64,000 nt of DNA from Sphingosinithalassobacter sp. CS137. GTDB taxonomy: Bacteria > Pseudomonadota > Alphaproteobacteria > Sphingomonadales > Sphingomonadaceae. The stretch covers positions 1,116,001 to 1,180,000 of the forward strand of contig NZ_CP060494.1 of NCBI RefSeq assembly GCF_014334115.1, read 5' to 3'. Both the position numbers and the translations under genes were made by a program. Below are positions 30,714 to 39,737 of the stretch, piece by piece. Under the pieces are notes generated by a model. The model ran no database searches. It was not told where the DNA came from and saw only the letters and a list, made by a program, of their open reading frames with translations. Positions within the stretch are counted from its first letter, which is position 1. Each line of letters starts with the position of its first letter.

Positions 30714-31184
30714 TTACCAGCGGTAGTGGCTGAACGCGCGGTTCGCTTCGGCCATGCGATGCGTGTCCTCACGCTTCTTCACGGCGTTGCCGCGGTTGTT
30801 CGCCGCATCCATCAGCTCGCCCGAAAGGCGCGCCGACATGGTGTTCTCGCTGCGGTTGCGCGCGGCGGTGATCAGCCAGCGGATCGCCAGCGCCTGCGCA
30901 CGCTCGGGACGCACCTCGACCGGCACCTGATATGTCGCACCGCCGACGCGGCGGCTGCGGACCTCGATGCCCGGCTTGATGTTGGTCAGCGCTTCGTGGA
31001 AGACGCCGATCGGGTCCTTCTTGGCGCGCGCTTCGATCGTGTCGAGCGCGGAATAGACGATACCCTCGGCGACGGCCTTCTTGCCGTCCAGCATCACGCT
31101 GTTCATGAACTTCGAGAGCACGATATCCCCGAACTTGGGATCGGGCAGGATTTCCCGCTTTTCGGGACGACGACGACGAGACAT
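30714..31184 (-). CDS. rpsG: 30S ribosomal protein uS7
   Basis: 156 aa, head assembly primary binder. [40 protein letters not shown] and [20 protein letters not shown] are diagnostic. 52 bp after rpsL; a 193-bp repeat-containing gap precedes fusA. Confidence 0.98.
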   Translation of the reverse strand: MSRRRRPEKREILPDPKFGDIVLSKFMNSVMLDGKKAVAEGIVYSALDTIEARAKKDPIGVFHEALTNIKPGIEVRSRRVGGATYQVPVEVRPERAQALAIRWLITAARNRSENTMSARLSGELMDAANNRGNAVKKREDTHRMAEANRAFSHYRW

Positions 31185-31236
31185 TCGAGAACCTTTCTCT
31201 TCACTTCAGCCGTGATGGCCGGACACGCCGGCCGGC

Positions 31237-31608
31237 TTACTTCGGACGCTTGGCGCCGTACTTCGAGCGGGACTGCTTGCGATCCTTGACACCCTGGGTG
31301 TCGAGCACGCCGCGCAGCACGTGGTAGCGCACACCGGGAAGGTCGCGCACACGGCCGCCGCGGATCAGCACCACCGAGTGCTCCTGAAGGTTGTGACCTT
31401 CGCCCGGGATGTAGCTGATGACTTCGCGCTGGTTGGTCAGGCGAACCTTGGCCACCTTGCGAAGCGCCGAGTTCGGCTTCTTCGGAGTCGTCGTATAGAC
31501 ACGGGTGCAGACACCGCGCTTCTGCGGGTTCTGCTCCATCGCAGGGACCTTGCTCTTGGCCTTCTGCGGGTCGCGGCCCTTGCGGACCAACTGGTTAATC
31601 GTCGGCAT
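31237..31608 (-). CDS. rpsL: 30S ribosomal protein uS12 carrying Arg88
   Basis: 123 aa, decoding-centre protein. [40 protein letters not shown] with Lys43 intact, and [18 protein letters not shown], where E. coli has RVKDLPG; counting from Met the substituted residue is Arg88. Lys43 and Lys88 are the classic streptomycin-resistance positions. ATG at 31608 with AAAGGTGAAGG upstream; upstream in-frame sequence is leader. Confidence 0.98.
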   Translation of the reverse strand: MPTINQLVRKGRDPQKAKSKVPAMEQNPQKRGVCTRVYTTTPKKPNSALRKVAKVRLTNQREVISYIPGEGHNLQEHSVVLIRGGRVRDLPGVRYHVLRGVLDTQGVKDRKQSRSKYGAKRPK

Positions 31609-31740
31609 GAAGCCCTTCACCTTTCGACGGTTACTTTGCTGGAGCCCTGTCACAGAGAATACGAAAAGACCCCGGCGGCCTGACCGACCCCCTGGGCCTA
31701 GCGTCTCCAACAACGTTCAGCTCTAATCGACCCGAGCAAA

Positions 31741-31762
31741 CAAAAACGGCCGGAGAACCGGC
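31741..31762 (-). terminator. Terminator-like hairpin in the str operon leader
   Basis: On the minus strand GCCGG-TTCT-CCGGC (complement of 31749-31762) followed by CGTTTTTGTTT. It lies about 20-40 nt after the predicted transcription start and 133 nt before rpsL, so a transcript would meet it first. A short 5-bp stem makes it a weak candidate attenuator. Confidence 0.4.
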
Positions 31763-31786
31763 GCGCGCCCTGCTCGGGACGGGCGG

Positions 31787-31815
31787 CCTATAGCTGGGGT
31801 CCCGCACCCGGTCAA
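31787..31815 (-). promoter_or_regulatory. Promoter of the str operon (rpsL-rpsG-fusA-tuf)
   Basis: On the minus strand TTGACC (complement of 31810-31815), 17 bp, TATAGG (complement of 31787-31792). The predicted start near 31780 gives a leader of about 172 nt before rpsL. Best promoter match in the divergent gap with the bactofilin operon. Confidence 0.65.
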
Positions 31816-31866
31816 TGGGCGCGGAAAGACTGTGGCAACAAGTTGGCGGCTACAGGCTTCGGCATG

Positions 31867-32529
31867 TCGCCGCAACGCTCCTCGACCGTCACGATCCGCC
31901 TCGGCCCCTCCGGTAGCCGACCCCTATGGCCGGTTCGCCCGTTCGCCGGCACGCGCGCGAAGCCGGTGCTCGTCGCGGCCGGCGCCCTGGCGGTTTCCAT
32001 GGCGCTCGCGATGATGGGTCCGGCAGCGCCCGGCCCTGCCGCGCTGGCGCTCCACCTTGGCGGTGCCCCGGCACTCGGCCTAATCCTCACGGCCGGCCTC
32101 GGAGTTTTCGCATGGCATCTCGCGCGACTGAGCGCGACGCGACCCGCAGGCGGTCCGGCGGCGGCGGTGCTGCCCGCGCTGCTCCCCGCGCTCTGCCTGC
32201 CCCAGCCGGGGATCGGCCCGCTGCTGCTCGCCGCCGCGCTCGCGCTGGCGGCGAATCGACGCGATCGGGCCCAGCAGGTCGTCGCGCTTCTGGTGCAGTG
32301 TGCCGCATGGGCGGCAGTGGCAGGCGCCGCGGGCCTTCCGCCCGCTAATGGTTTCGCAACCGTAACGGTGCTTATAGGAGCCGGGCTCGCGCTGCACCTC
32401 GGAACCGCTCGCGTCGCGAACGACAATCCCTCTCTGGAACGACGGGGAGCCAATTCGTGGCTGATCGCAGACCGCGCCTGTGGTAAAGCCTGGCCTGACT
32501 CGAACCCGGGGAAGTGGGGAGTAACCTAA
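31867..32529 (+). CDS. Membrane protein upstream of bactofilin (unknown)
   Basis: About 220 aa. A basic, Ser/Pro-rich N-terminus (MSPQRSSTVTIRLGPSGSRP) precedes about five hydrophobic segments, among them PVLVAAGALAVSMALAMMG and GIGPLLLAAALALAA. The tail reads ARVANDNPSLERRGANSW. No family is recognised. The stop TAA overlaps the bactofilin ATG (TAATG), which supports a real, coupled gene. Alternative start at 31843. The opposite strand also has an open frame, but its composition is that of a high-GC shadow. Confidence 0.55.
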   Translation, partial: SPQRSSTVTIRLGPSGSRPLWPVRPFAGTRAKPVLVAAGALAVSMALAMMGPAAPGPAALALHLGGAPALGLILTAGLGVFAWHLARLSATRPAGGPAAAVLPALLPALCLPQPGIGPLLLAAALALAANRRDRAQQVVALLVQCAAWAAVAGAAGLPPANGFATVTVLIGAGLALHLGTARVANDNPSLERRGANSWLIADRACGKAWPDSNPGKWGVT

Positions 32530-33005
32530 TGTTCAACAACAGCAATCGTGGCAGGGACAATAGCCCCACGGTGCCACCCGCGCCGCCGATGCCCTCTGCC
32601 AGCAAGAGCGGGCGCGGCATGTTTTCGGTGCTTGGGCCCGATGTGGTGGTGACCGGCAACGTCACCGCCACGAACGATCTGCACATCGATGGCCGAGTCG
32701 AGGGCGACGTCAATTGCGGCAGCCTGGCGCAAGGCTCCGAAAGCCAGATCTTCGGCAGTGTGGTCGCGGAAAGCGCGCGGCTCGCCGGATCGATCGAAGG
32801 CGCGGTGCGCGTCAAGCAGCTCACGGTCGAGCGCTCGGCCAAGATCACGGGTGATGTCGAATATGAGAACATCACCATCGAGAACGGCGGCCATATCGAC
32901 GGCCGCCTGAAGCACATGAGTTCGGTCGACACCTCGCCGCGCGAGCGCCCGCGCGCCGTCGAGAGCGGAAGCTCGTCCTTCGTCTCGAACGACGAAGCGG
33001 CCTGA
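32529..33005 (+). CDS. Bactofilin (polymer-forming cytoskeletal protein)
   Basis: 158 aa. Disordered termini flank a DUF583 right-handed beta-helix: FSVLGPDVVVTGNVTATNDL, HIDGRVEGDVNCGSLAQGSE, GSIEGAVRVKQLTVERSAKI and TGDVEYENITIENGGHIDGR show the short repeating rungs. Bactofilins self-assemble into nucleotide-independent filaments on the inner membrane and organise peptidoglycan enzymes. Usually an M23 peptidase is adjacent; here the partner is an unknown membrane protein. ATG at 32529 chosen for the TAATG overlap. Confidence 0.93.
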   Translation: MFNNSNRGRDNSPTVPPAPPMPSASKSGRGMFSVLGPDVVVTGNVTATNDLHIDGRVEGDVNCGSLAQGSESQIFGSVVAESARLAGSIEGAVRVKQLTVERSAKITGDVEYENITIENGGHIDGRLKHMSSVDTSPRERPRAVESGSSSFVSNDEAA

Positions 33006-33030
33006 GCGCCACCAGCGGCTGAAAACGGAA

Positions 33031-33060
33031 CGAGGGGCGCCCCCGGGAGAGCGCCCCTCG
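33031..33060. terminator. Terminator-like hairpin after bactofilin
   Basis: Perfect 10-bp inverted repeat CGAGGGGCGC (33031-33040) and GCGCCCCTCG (33051-33060). It lies between the convergent bactofilin and DUF4142 genes and could end both transcripts. No long T tract. Confidence 0.6.
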
Positions 33061-33092
33061 CCCGCGTTTCAGCGGGGGGGCGAATCGCCCGC

Positions 33093-33680
33093 TCACATAT
33101 CGCGGATCATGTTCAGATGCCCCTCGACCACCGGCGCGGTGTTCGAGGCGAAGGTCCGGAGCGCCGGGACGTCGCCCCCGTCCGCATAGGAACGCAGCAT
33201 CGACAGCGCCTGTTCGTGCGCCGCCACCTGCTGGCTCTCATAGGCGCTGTCGAATTCGCTCCCGGTCGCCGAACGCAGCGCCTCCAGGTTCGCCTGCTGC
33301 TCGGCGGTCATCTGCGGTTCGCCAACGGTCATACCGGCCTCGCTCGCCGCCTGCATCAGATTGTTGGTCGACGCCCTATGGTCCTCCACCATTTTCGCGC
33401 CGAAGTCGCGCAGCGGCTGGGAAGTCGCCTTTTCCTGCGCGAGCTGCCCCGCCGCGATCTCATAGGCATCGCTCGCGCTGATATTGGTGATGAACTGATC
33501 CGCATTCATTGCCGCGGCGTCGCCCATCATCGCGCCGTCGTCCATCATCGCGCCGTCGTTGGCGACTCCCATGTCCGTGACGGCAAGATTTTCGGTCGTG
33601 GTCGTGGTTTCGGGTTCGCCGCAGGCAGCCAGGGCCAGGGCGGGAAGCGAAACCGCGAACATAAGGGTCTGACTTTTCAT
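33093..33680 (-). CDS. DUF4142 domain lipoprotein
   Basis: 195 aa. Signal peptide MKSQTLMFAVSLPALALAAC with a lipobox Cys20. A Thr/Met-rich linker follows (DDGAMMGDAAAMN). The ferritin-like four-helix DUF4142 domain carries DQFITNISASDAYEIAAGQL, FGAKMVEDHRASTNNLMQAA and AAHEQALSMLRSYADGGD. Members are periplasmic and often stress-associated; metal binding is suspected but unproven. ATG at 33680 selected for the signal peptide. Confidence 0.85.
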   Translation of the reverse strand: MKSQTLMFAVSLPALALAACGEPETTTTTENLAVTDMGVANDGAMMDDGAMMGDAAAMNADQFITNISASDAYEIAAGQLAQEKATSQPLRDFGAKMVEDHRASTNNLMQAASEAGMTVGEPQMTAEQQANLEALRSATGSEFDSAYESQQVAAHEQALSMLRSYADGGDVPALRTFASNTAPVVEGHLNMIRDM

Positions 33681-33907
33681 TGCTATTCTCTCCTCGAAGC
33701 TGCGCGCACAACGCGCTGCGACGCACCTCGTTCCAGCCGGCAAATACCCAGGAGAGCCGTCCCCGCGGCGGGGCCGGATGTTGCATGGAGAGGAACGGCC
33801 AGCCCCCCGCAGACGCGCGGATCGAAGCGAGCCGCAGCACCTGAGCCGCCGTTCTCCCGCCCGCCGAAACGCTGTGCGACACGCGCGGCCGGCGAAGATG
33901 GTACCGC

Positions 33908-35308
33908 TCAGATGTGAAGCACGCGCCCATAGGCGGCCAGCACGCTTTCGTGCATCGCCTCGCTGATCGTCGGATGCGGGAAAACAGTTTCGATCAGCTC
34001 GGCCTCGGTCAGTTCACCCGTCTTGCCGATCGTATATCCCTGGATCATCTCGGTCACTTCGGCGCCGATCATGTGCGCACCCAGCAACTCGCCGGTCTTC
34101 GCGTCGAACACCGTCTTCACAAAGCCTTCGGCTTCCCCCAGCGCGATGGCCTTGCCGTTGCCGATGAACGGGAAATTGCCCACCTTCACATCATACCCCG
34201 CTTCGCGCGCCTTCGACTCGGTCAAGCCCACGCTGGCGATCTGCGGATGACAATAGGTGCAGGCGGGAATGTTCCGCGGGTCCATCGCGTGCGGCCGCTT
34301 GCCGGCGATCGCCTCGGCAGCGATCACGCCTTCGTGGCTGGCCTTGTGCGCCAGCCACGGCGGCGCAGTGATGTCACCGATCGCCCAGATCCCGTCCACA
34401 TTGGTGCGGCAGGCGCCATCGGTCTTCAGGAAGCCCCGCTCGTCCATAGCCACGCCCAGCTCCTTCAGCCCGATGTCGGCGGTGTTGGGAACGATGCCGA
34501 TCGCCACGATCACATGGCTGTATTCGGTGGTGGCGGACTTGCCGTCCTTGGCCTTGATCGTCGCCGTCACGCCCTTGTCGCCGACCTCGAGCTTCTCGAG
34601 CGCGGCACCGGTATGGATCGTCATCCCCTGCTTCTTGAGCGCCTTCTCGAGATGCGCGGAAATATCCTTGTCCTCGACCGGCACGATGCGGTCGAGCATT
34701 TCCACGACCGTGACGTCCGCACCCATATCGTTGTAGAAGCTGGCGAATTCGATTCCGATCGCGCCCGATCCGATGACGAGCAGCTTGGACGGCATCTCCG
34801 CGGGAGTCATCGCGTGGCGATAGGTCCATACCCGTTTGCCGTCGGCGGGTGCGAAGGGCAGGTCGCGCGCGCGCGCGCCGGTTGCGACGATGATGTTCCT
34901 GGCGGTCAGCTCTGTCGTCTTGCCGCCCTCGCCGGTGACGGTCAGCTTGCCCTTACCCATCAGCCTGCCGGTGCCCATGTGCACCGCGATCTTGTTCTTC
35001 TTCATCAGCCCGGTGACGCCCTTGTTGAGCTGGGAAGCGACTCCGCGCGAGCGCTTCACCACTGCGTCCAGATCGGCGCTGATCTTCTCGGCGGCCAAGC
35101 CATACTCCTTGGCGTGCTGCATGAAATGAAAGATCTCTGCGGAACGCAGCAGCGCCTTGGTGGGGATGCAGCCCCAGTTGAGGCAGATCCCGCCCAGCAG
35201 CTCACGCTCGACGATCGCGGTCTTGAGGCCGAGCTGCGACGCGCGGATCGCGGCGACATAGCCGCCGGGGCCTGAGCCGAGGACGATGAGATCGTAGGAT
35301 TCCGCCAC
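33908..35308 (-). CDS. lpdA: Dihydrolipoyl dehydrogenase (E3)
   Basis: Reoxidises dihydrolipoamide of the 2-oxoacid dehydrogenase complexes, with FAD and NAD+. 466 aa. FAD motif GSGPGGYVAA, redox disulfide Cys42/Cys47 in GGICLNWGCIPTKALLRS, NAD motif VIGSGAIGIEFASFY, and active-site His in FPHPTISEAMHESV near the C-terminus. Start is GTG (VAESYDLIVLG) with GGAAAGG upstream; no ATG fits. Downstream of pdhC on the same strand, separated by three genes. Confidence 0.96.
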   Translation of the reverse strand: MAESYDLIVLGSGPGGYVAAIRASQLGLKTAIVERELLGGICLNWGCIPTKALLRSAEIFHFMQHAKEYGLAAEKISADLDAVVKRSRGVASQLNKGVTGLMKKNKIAVHMGTGRLMGKGKLTVTGEGGKTTELTARNIIVATGARARDLPFAPADGKRVWTYRHAMTPAEMPSKLLVIGSGAIGIEFASFYNDMGADVTVVEMLDRIVPVEDKDISAHLEKALKKQGMTIHTGAALEKLEVGDKGVTATIKAKDGKSATTEYSHVIVAIGIVPNTADIGLKELGVAMDERGFLKTDGACRTNVDGIWAIGDITAPPWLAHKASHEGVIAAEAIAGKRPHAMDPRNIPACTYCHPQIASVGLTESKAREAGYDVKVGNFPFIGNGKAIALGEAEGFVKTVFDAKTGELLGAHMIGAEVTEMIQGYTIGKTGELTEAELIETVFPHPTISEAMHESVLAAYGRVLHI

Positions 35309-35433
35309 GTGTCTGCCTTTCCAACCGGGGAGGGTTCGCAGCTCCAATCGGCAGCGACACCGCTCAGGTCAAGGCCGGACGAGGTGGTCGGGAGGAGCGG
35401 CCGCTCTTCGCGCGCGACCGCCCCTCCGGCCGA

Positions 35434-36198
35434 CTACTTGCCGACCCGCAGGCGATAGGCGCCGGTCGCGCCTTCCTCGAACGACGTCGAGCGGACGATA
35501 TAGTCGCCCGAAGTTTCGGGCGTGAAGATCAACAGCGAATTGAGCTCGCCGCCGCTGTCGTCGTCGCTCGCCAGCGGCTCGCCGCTGCGGCGGTCCGCCG
35601 GGAAGACCTGCACCATCGTGTCGTAATTGTCGGCGGTGAGGTGGATCCACACCGTCTCGCCGGCCGCGAGCGACACGAGATAATCGTCGAAATAACCTTG
35701 CTCCGCAGGATCGTTCGCGGTGAGCGCCCCGGTGTAGATCTGCCAGGTCATCGTCTCGCTGCCGATCGGCTGCGTCACCGGCGCCGGAAGCGGTGCCAGC
35801 GTCGCCACAGTGGCAGTGTATCCGCCGCGACCTTCGGCATCGAAGCTGGTCGCGCGCAGGGTATAGGTGCCGCTTTCCTCAGGAACGAAGGTGAGCGCGG
35901 AATTCAGCGATCCGCCGGCGTCGTCATTCTCCGCGACGGGATCCGCGTCGGTAGTGCGGTAGAGCTTCAGCAGCGTATCGAAGTCCTCGGCATCGAGCGA
36001 CAGGCGGTAGCGCTGGCCCGCTTCGAGCGTGACGGCATGATCGTCGTAGCGCCGGCCGTCGCTGTCGGTCGCGTCCTCGTCTGCCAAGGCTCCTTCGACG
36101 GTCCAGGGCGTGCCCTGCGTCTGCGCCTGTGCGGGCACTGTGGCGAACAGTATCGCCGCCGACAGAGCGGACGCACCGAGTACGATCTTGAAGCGCAT
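35434..36198 (-). CDS. Exported protein with two pre-peptidase C-terminal (PPC) domains
   Basis: 254 aa. A signal peptide (MRFKIVLGASALSAAILFAT, cleaved near AQAQ) precedes two homologous beta-sandwich PPC repeats. The first has YDDHAVTLEAGQRYRLSLDA and DDAGGSLNSALTFVPEESGT; the second has FDDYLVSLAAGETVWIHLTA and DDDSGGELNSLLIFTPETSG. PPC modules usually help secreted proteases or bind carbohydrate. Here they stand alone, without an enzyme domain. Confidence 0.88.
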   Translation of the reverse strand: MRFKIVLGASALSAAILFATVPAQAQTQGTPWTVEGALADEDATDSDGRRYDDHAVTLEAGQRYRLSLDAEDFDTLLKLYRTTDADPVAENDDAGGSLNSALTFVPEESGTYTLRATSFDAEGRGGYTATVATLAPLPAPVTQPIGSETMTWQIYTGALTANDPAEQGYFDDYLVSLAAGETVWIHLTADNYDTMVQVFPADRRSGEPLASDDDSGGELNSLLIFTPETSGDYIVRSTSFEEGATGAYRLRVGK

Positions 36199-36275
36199 GT
36201 TACCCCTTCCCTTTGCCATGCACGGCGAATCCTGCCGCTCGTGATGGCTTAGCGCGAGGGCGCGCGACTCGCCAG

Positions 36276-36671
36276 CTAAGCGTCTCCGCCAGTGTCGCGA
36301 AGCAGACGCGGCCGGCGATCCTCGCCGATCGCCACGAAGGTGAAGCGCGCCTGAGTGACGCGCTCCATCGCCTCGCCATGACGATCGCGGCGCCACGCCT
36401 CGACGTCGATCTTCATCGACGTGCGGCCCTGCTCGGCGAGAACGGCGAAGACCGAGACTTCGTCGCCGACGATCACCGGGCGGAGGAACTGCATCGCATC
36501 GAGCGCAATGGTGACGGCGCGGCCCTGCGAGTGACGCGACGCGACCAGCCCTGCCGCCATGTCCATCTGGCTCATCAGCCAGCCGCCGAAGATGTCGCCA
36601 TAGGGGTTGGCGTCGGAAGGCATGGCGACGACACGAATGGTAGGCGCGCTTTCCGGCGGGCGATCAGCCAT
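36276..36671 (-). CDS. Acyl-CoA thioesterase, YciA-like hotdog protein
   Basis: 131 aa cytosolic single-hotdog enzyme. PSDANPYGDIFGGWLMSQMD includes the N-G-D-I-F-G-G active-site loop of YciA/acyl-CoA thioester hydrolases; ALDAMQFLRPVIVGDEVSVF is the central strand-helix. Hydrolyses acyl-CoA to acid and CoA. Overlaps the upstream small membrane gene by 8 bp, so it may be cotranscribed with pdhC. Confidence 0.9.
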   Translation of the reverse strand: MADRPPESAPTIRVVAMPSDANPYGDIFGGWLMSQMDMAAGLVASRHSQGRAVTIALDAMQFLRPVIVGDEVSVFAVLAEQGRTSMKIDVEAWRRDRHGEAMERVTQARFTFVAIGEDRRPRLLRDTGGDA

Positions 36672-36870
36672 GCGGTTCGCGGTCCTGCAGCCAGGCGCGG
36701 CGGATCGGCCCGACGCCCATCGCCACGACCGCAGCCATCGCCGCCCCGGTCACGAGCCAGATGTCCTGGCGCGCCGGCGGGTAGGACCATGCCGAGAGCG
36801 TAGCGATCAGCGTCGCCGCAAGAAGACCCACAACGATATGCAGCATTTCGATCAGCGTACGTGCGGGCAT
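36664..36870 (-). CDS. Small two-helix membrane protein
   Basis: 68 aa. Two hydrophobic segments: EMLHIVVGLLAATLIATLSA and IWLVTGAAMAAVVAMGVGPI. No named family. Its start is 1 bp after the pdhC stop and its end overlaps the thioesterase by 8 bp, which supports a real coupled gene. Confidence 0.6.
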   Translation of the reverse strand: MPARTLIEMLHIVVGLLAATLIATLSAWSYPPARQDIWLVTGAAMAAVVAMGVGPIRRAWLQDREPHG

Positions 36871-36871
36871 C

Positions 36872-38170
36872 TCAGGCGATCATTCCGATCGGCGCCTCGA
36901 CCAGCTCCTTGAAGACCTTCATCAGCTCGGCGCCATCGGCGCCGTCGATCGCCCGATGGTCGAAGCTTCCGGTGGCGGACATCACCGTGGCGATCGAAAG
37001 CGCGTCATCGATCACGAACGGCCGCTTTTCGCCTCCCCCGACTGCCAGGATCATCCCCTGCGGCGGATTGATGACCGCGTCGAACTGCTTGATGCCGTAC
37101 ATGCCCATGTTCGACAGGCTGGCGGTCCCGCCCTGATACTCCTGCGGCTGAAGCTTGTTCTCCTTCGCCCGGCCCGCGAGCTCCTTCATCTCGCCCGAAA
37201 TCGCCGAAACGCTCTTGTTCGCAGCGTCGCGGATGATCGGCGTGATGAGACCCGAGGGCGTCGACACCGCCACCGAAACGTCGGCGCGCGTGTACTTAAC
37301 CAGCGTGTCGCCGGCGAAAGTGACGTTGCACTTCGGCGTCTGGACCAAGGCGACGCCCAGCGCCTTGATGAGCAGATCGTTGACCGACAGCTTGATCCCG
37401 CGCGGCTCCAGCGCGGCGTTGAGTTCGGCGCGCAGCTTCAGAAGCGCGTCGAGCCGCACGTCGACGGTGAGATAGATATGCGGGATCGTCTGTTTCGCCT
37501 CGGTAAGCCGACGCGCGATCGTCTTTCGGATGTTGGAGAGCTTTTCCGTCTCGTGGGGAATCGACTCGTCGTACCAGACGGCGGCGGGCGCCTTGCTGGC
37601 TGCGGGCGCGGGCGCCTCGGCAGCAGGCGATTGTGCTGCGCGTTCGGGCTCGGCCTTCGTGGCAACGGCGCCGGGCTTCGCATCCTCGACATCCGCCTTG
37701 ACGATCCGGCCGTTCGGGCCAGTGCCCGCGACGGCCGAAAGCTCGATGCCCTTCTCCGCCGCGATCCGCCGCGCCAGCGGGCTGGCCTTCACGCGACTCG
37801 AGTCGCCCGATCCGTTCGCGCCGACAGGCGCTGGTGCGGGTGCGGGTGCGGGTGCGGCTTCTGTGGGCGCGGGAGCCGGAGCAGGCGCCGCCTTCGAGGC
37901 GGGCGCCTCCACCTCATCGGCGCTTTCGCCTTCCTCGGCGAGCAGCGCGATCACTGTGCCGACCTTCACATTGTCTGTGCCCTCGGCAACGAGAATCTTC
38001 GCGATCGTTCCCTCGTCGACCGCCTCGAACTCCATCGTCGCCTTGTCGGTCTCGATCTCGGCCATCAGGTCGCCGGAGCCGACGGTGTCGCCTTCCTTCA
38101 CCAGCCAGCGGGCGAGCGTGCCTTCCTCCATGGTGGGCGACAGTGCGGGCATCTTGATTTCGATCGGCAT
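36872..38170 (-). CDS. pdhC: Pyruvate dehydrogenase complex dihydrolipoyl acetyltransferase (E2)
   Basis: 432 aa. N-terminal lipoyl domain [20 protein letters not shown] with the lipoylated Lys in [14 protein letters not shown] (about residue 43). An Ala/Pro-rich linker follows, then the peripheral subunit-binding domain [20 protein letters not shown] (about 130-165), then the catalytic domain ending [20 protein letters not shown] with the HRxxDG active site. The 'SPTMEEG' signature marks pyruvate rather than oxoglutarate complex. ATG at 38170 chosen. E1 genes are not in the window. Confidence 0.96.
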   Translation of the reverse strand: MPIEIKMPALSPTMEEGTLARWLVKEGDTVGSGDLMAEIETDKATMEFEAVDEGTIAKILVAEGTDNVKVGTVIALLAEEGESADEVEAPASKAAPAPAPAPTEAAPAPAPAPAPVGANGSGDSSRVKASPLARRIAAEKGIELSAVAGTGPNGRIVKADVEDAKPGAVATKAEPERAAQSPAAEAPAPAASKAPAAVWYDESIPHETEKLSNIRKTIARRLTEAKQTIPHIYLTVDVRLDALLKLRAELNAALEPRGIKLSVNDLLIKALGVALVQTPKCNVTFAGDTLVKYTRADVSVAVSTPSGLITPIIRDAANKSVSAISGEMKELAGRAKENKLQPQEYQGGTASLSNMGMYGIKQFDAVINPPQGMILAVGGGEKRPFVIDDALSIATVMSATGSFDHRAIDGADGAELMKVFKELVEAPIGMIA

Positions 38171-38315
38171 GAATGGCCCCATTCAGGTCCTAGGGAGGGT
38201 GTTTCTCTCTCGCCGTCGCCCAAGCCCCGGTCAAGACCAAGGGTCAGGATCGGCGCGCCCGGACTTGCACGCCGGACCGTCGCGCGGCACCAACGCAGCG
38301 GAAGGAAAACCAGCC

Positions 38316-38771
38316 ATGCGCACCTATCTGGTGGTGATCGACGACAGCCCTGAATCCGAGCTGGCGCTGCGGTTCGCGGCGCGGCGCGCCGTGAAGACCG
38401 GCGGCGGCGTGGACATTCTGGCGCTGATCCCGAAGCCCGAATTCGTGCAGTGGAGCGGCGTGATGGCGACGATCGAGGAAGAAGCGCGCCAGCGGGCGGA
38501 GGCGCTCGTCGGCGCCGCGGCGGGAACGCTGTTTGCCGAATCGGGCCTGAAGCCCGCGATCACGGTGCGACAGGGCGACGGCCCGCGGATCGTGCGCGAG
38601 ATGCTGGCAGCCAATCCCGATATCGCAGCACTGGTGCTGGGTGCCGCCGCGAGCGGCGCGCCCGGACCGCTGGTGACGCATTTCGCAGGCGTGGATGCGG
38701 GCGCGCTCAAGGTGCCGGTGATGATCATCCCCGGCTCGCTCGACAGCGATGCGATCGACCGGCTGAGCTGA
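38316..38771 (+). CDS. Universal stress protein family protein
   Basis: 151 aa Usp fold. MRTYLVVIDDSPESELALRF start and the C-terminal VTHFAGVDAGALKVPVMIIP. The middle LVLGAAASGAPGPLVTHFAG resembles the G-2x-G-9x-G(S/T) nucleotide-binding loop of ATP-binding Usps, but the second Gly is spaced irregularly, so ATP binding is uncertain. GGAAGGA lies 9 nt before the ATG. Monocistronic, convergent with the RcnB-like gene. Confidence 0.85.
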   Translation: MRTYLVVIDDSPESELALRFAARRAVKTGGGVDILALIPKPEFVQWSGVMATIEEEARQRAEALVGAAAGTLFAESGLKPAITVRQGDGPRIVREMLAANPDIAALVLGAAASGAPGPLVTHFAGVDAGALKVPVMIIPGSLDSDAIDRLS

Positions 38772-38794
38772 TCGGCGGCCGGCGCCGGTGCGCT

Positions 38795-39631
38795 TCAGCG
38801 GTAGCGCCGCACCCGCTTGCCGCCGCTGCGCACCACCGGCCGCGGACTGATCGCGCGCGTCGTGACTGTTTCCTCGACGATCTCTTCGGTCACGGTCCGC
38901 GTCGTCACGGCACCGCCCGACTGCACCACGACCGTCGTCACCGTCGGCACCACATAGAGGTAGCCGCCAGCATAGCCGCCGCACACGCTGGCGCAGCCTG
39001 GCGCCGCGACCGGTGGAGCGCCACAGCAGTGCGCCGCCGGCGGCGCAGGCACTGCCGGCGGCGCATACCCTCCCCCCGGGTATCCGTGCCCGGCCGACTC
39101 GGCCGAATAATAATGATCGTTCGGGTCGACTGCCGGAATCCCGCCGTCGTATCCCGGCGCCGGGTAGCTCGCGCCGACGCTCGCATGCGAATAGCTCTCG
39201 GAGTGGGAATAGGCGCCCGCGCCACCATCCCAGTCGATGCCGAACACCCAGTCCGCCACCCTGCCGCGATCGTCCACCAGCACCGCGTCGTTGTAATAGC
39301 GAACCCAGAAATAGCCGTAGGGCGGCGCGGCCAGCCCCCAGTTCAGATAATCGGGGACGCGGAAATCGGGATTTGCCCAATAGTCGGGCAACATCCAGCC
39401 CTGCGATGGCCGGCGATAGGCCTGCCAGCCGCCCGGCGCATGCGCGCCGGCATACCAGCGCCCGTCGACATGGCCGCCCCAGCGTTCGGGATCGTGCCGC
39501 ATGTGCGGCGCCTCGGTCTGCGGCGGCAGCATCACCCAGCGTCCGTCCTGCCAGACGCGCTGTGCCTCGGCGGGCTGGACGAAACCGAAGCTCACCGCCG
39601 CTGCCGCTGCCATCAAGAGGGACTGCTTCAC
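38795..39631 (-). CDS. RcnB-family periplasmic protein
   Basis: 278 aa. Signal peptide follows GTG (MKQSLLMAAAAAVSFGFVQPA). The RcnB domain is PDYWANPDFRVPDYLNWGLA with PPYGYFWVRYYNDAVLVDDR. A Gly/Tyr/Ser/Pro-rich middle (HSESYSHASVGASYPAPGYD) and a Val/Thr-rich region (VVPTVTTVVVQSGG) follow; the end is basic (GGKRVRRYR). RcnB modulates Ni/Co efflux in E. coli, but most relatives are uncharacterised. GTG at 39631 follows AGGAG at ideal spacing. Confidence 0.85.
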   Translation of the reverse strand: MKQSLLMAAAAAVSFGFVQPAEAQRVWQDGRWVMLPPQTEAPHMRHDPERWGGHVDGRWYAGAHAPGGWQAYRRPSQGWMLPDYWANPDFRVPDYLNWGLAAPPYGYFWVRYYNDAVLVDDRGRVADWVFGIDWDGGAGAYSHSESYSHASVGASYPAPGYDGGIPAVDPNDHYYSAESAGHGYPGGGYAPPAVPAPPAAHCCGAPPVAAPGCASVCGGYAGGYLYVVPTVTTVVVQSGGAVTTRTVTEEIVEETVTTRAISPRPVVRSGGKRVRRYR

Positions 39632-39737
39632 TCGAACACTCCTGGTCGTACGCCCCCGCCCCACCTCTTAATCAACAGGTAGCAAATGCGATCCGCCGCG
39701 GCCACGGAGGATGCCCTGCCGCCTGTCTCAATGCGGG

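Noticed and set aside
31812..32453. Minus-strand open frame opposite the membrane protein upstream of bactofilin
   Set aside because: Ala/Arg/Ser/Pro-rich with no hydrophobic pattern; the plus-strand frame has TM segments and TAATG coupling.
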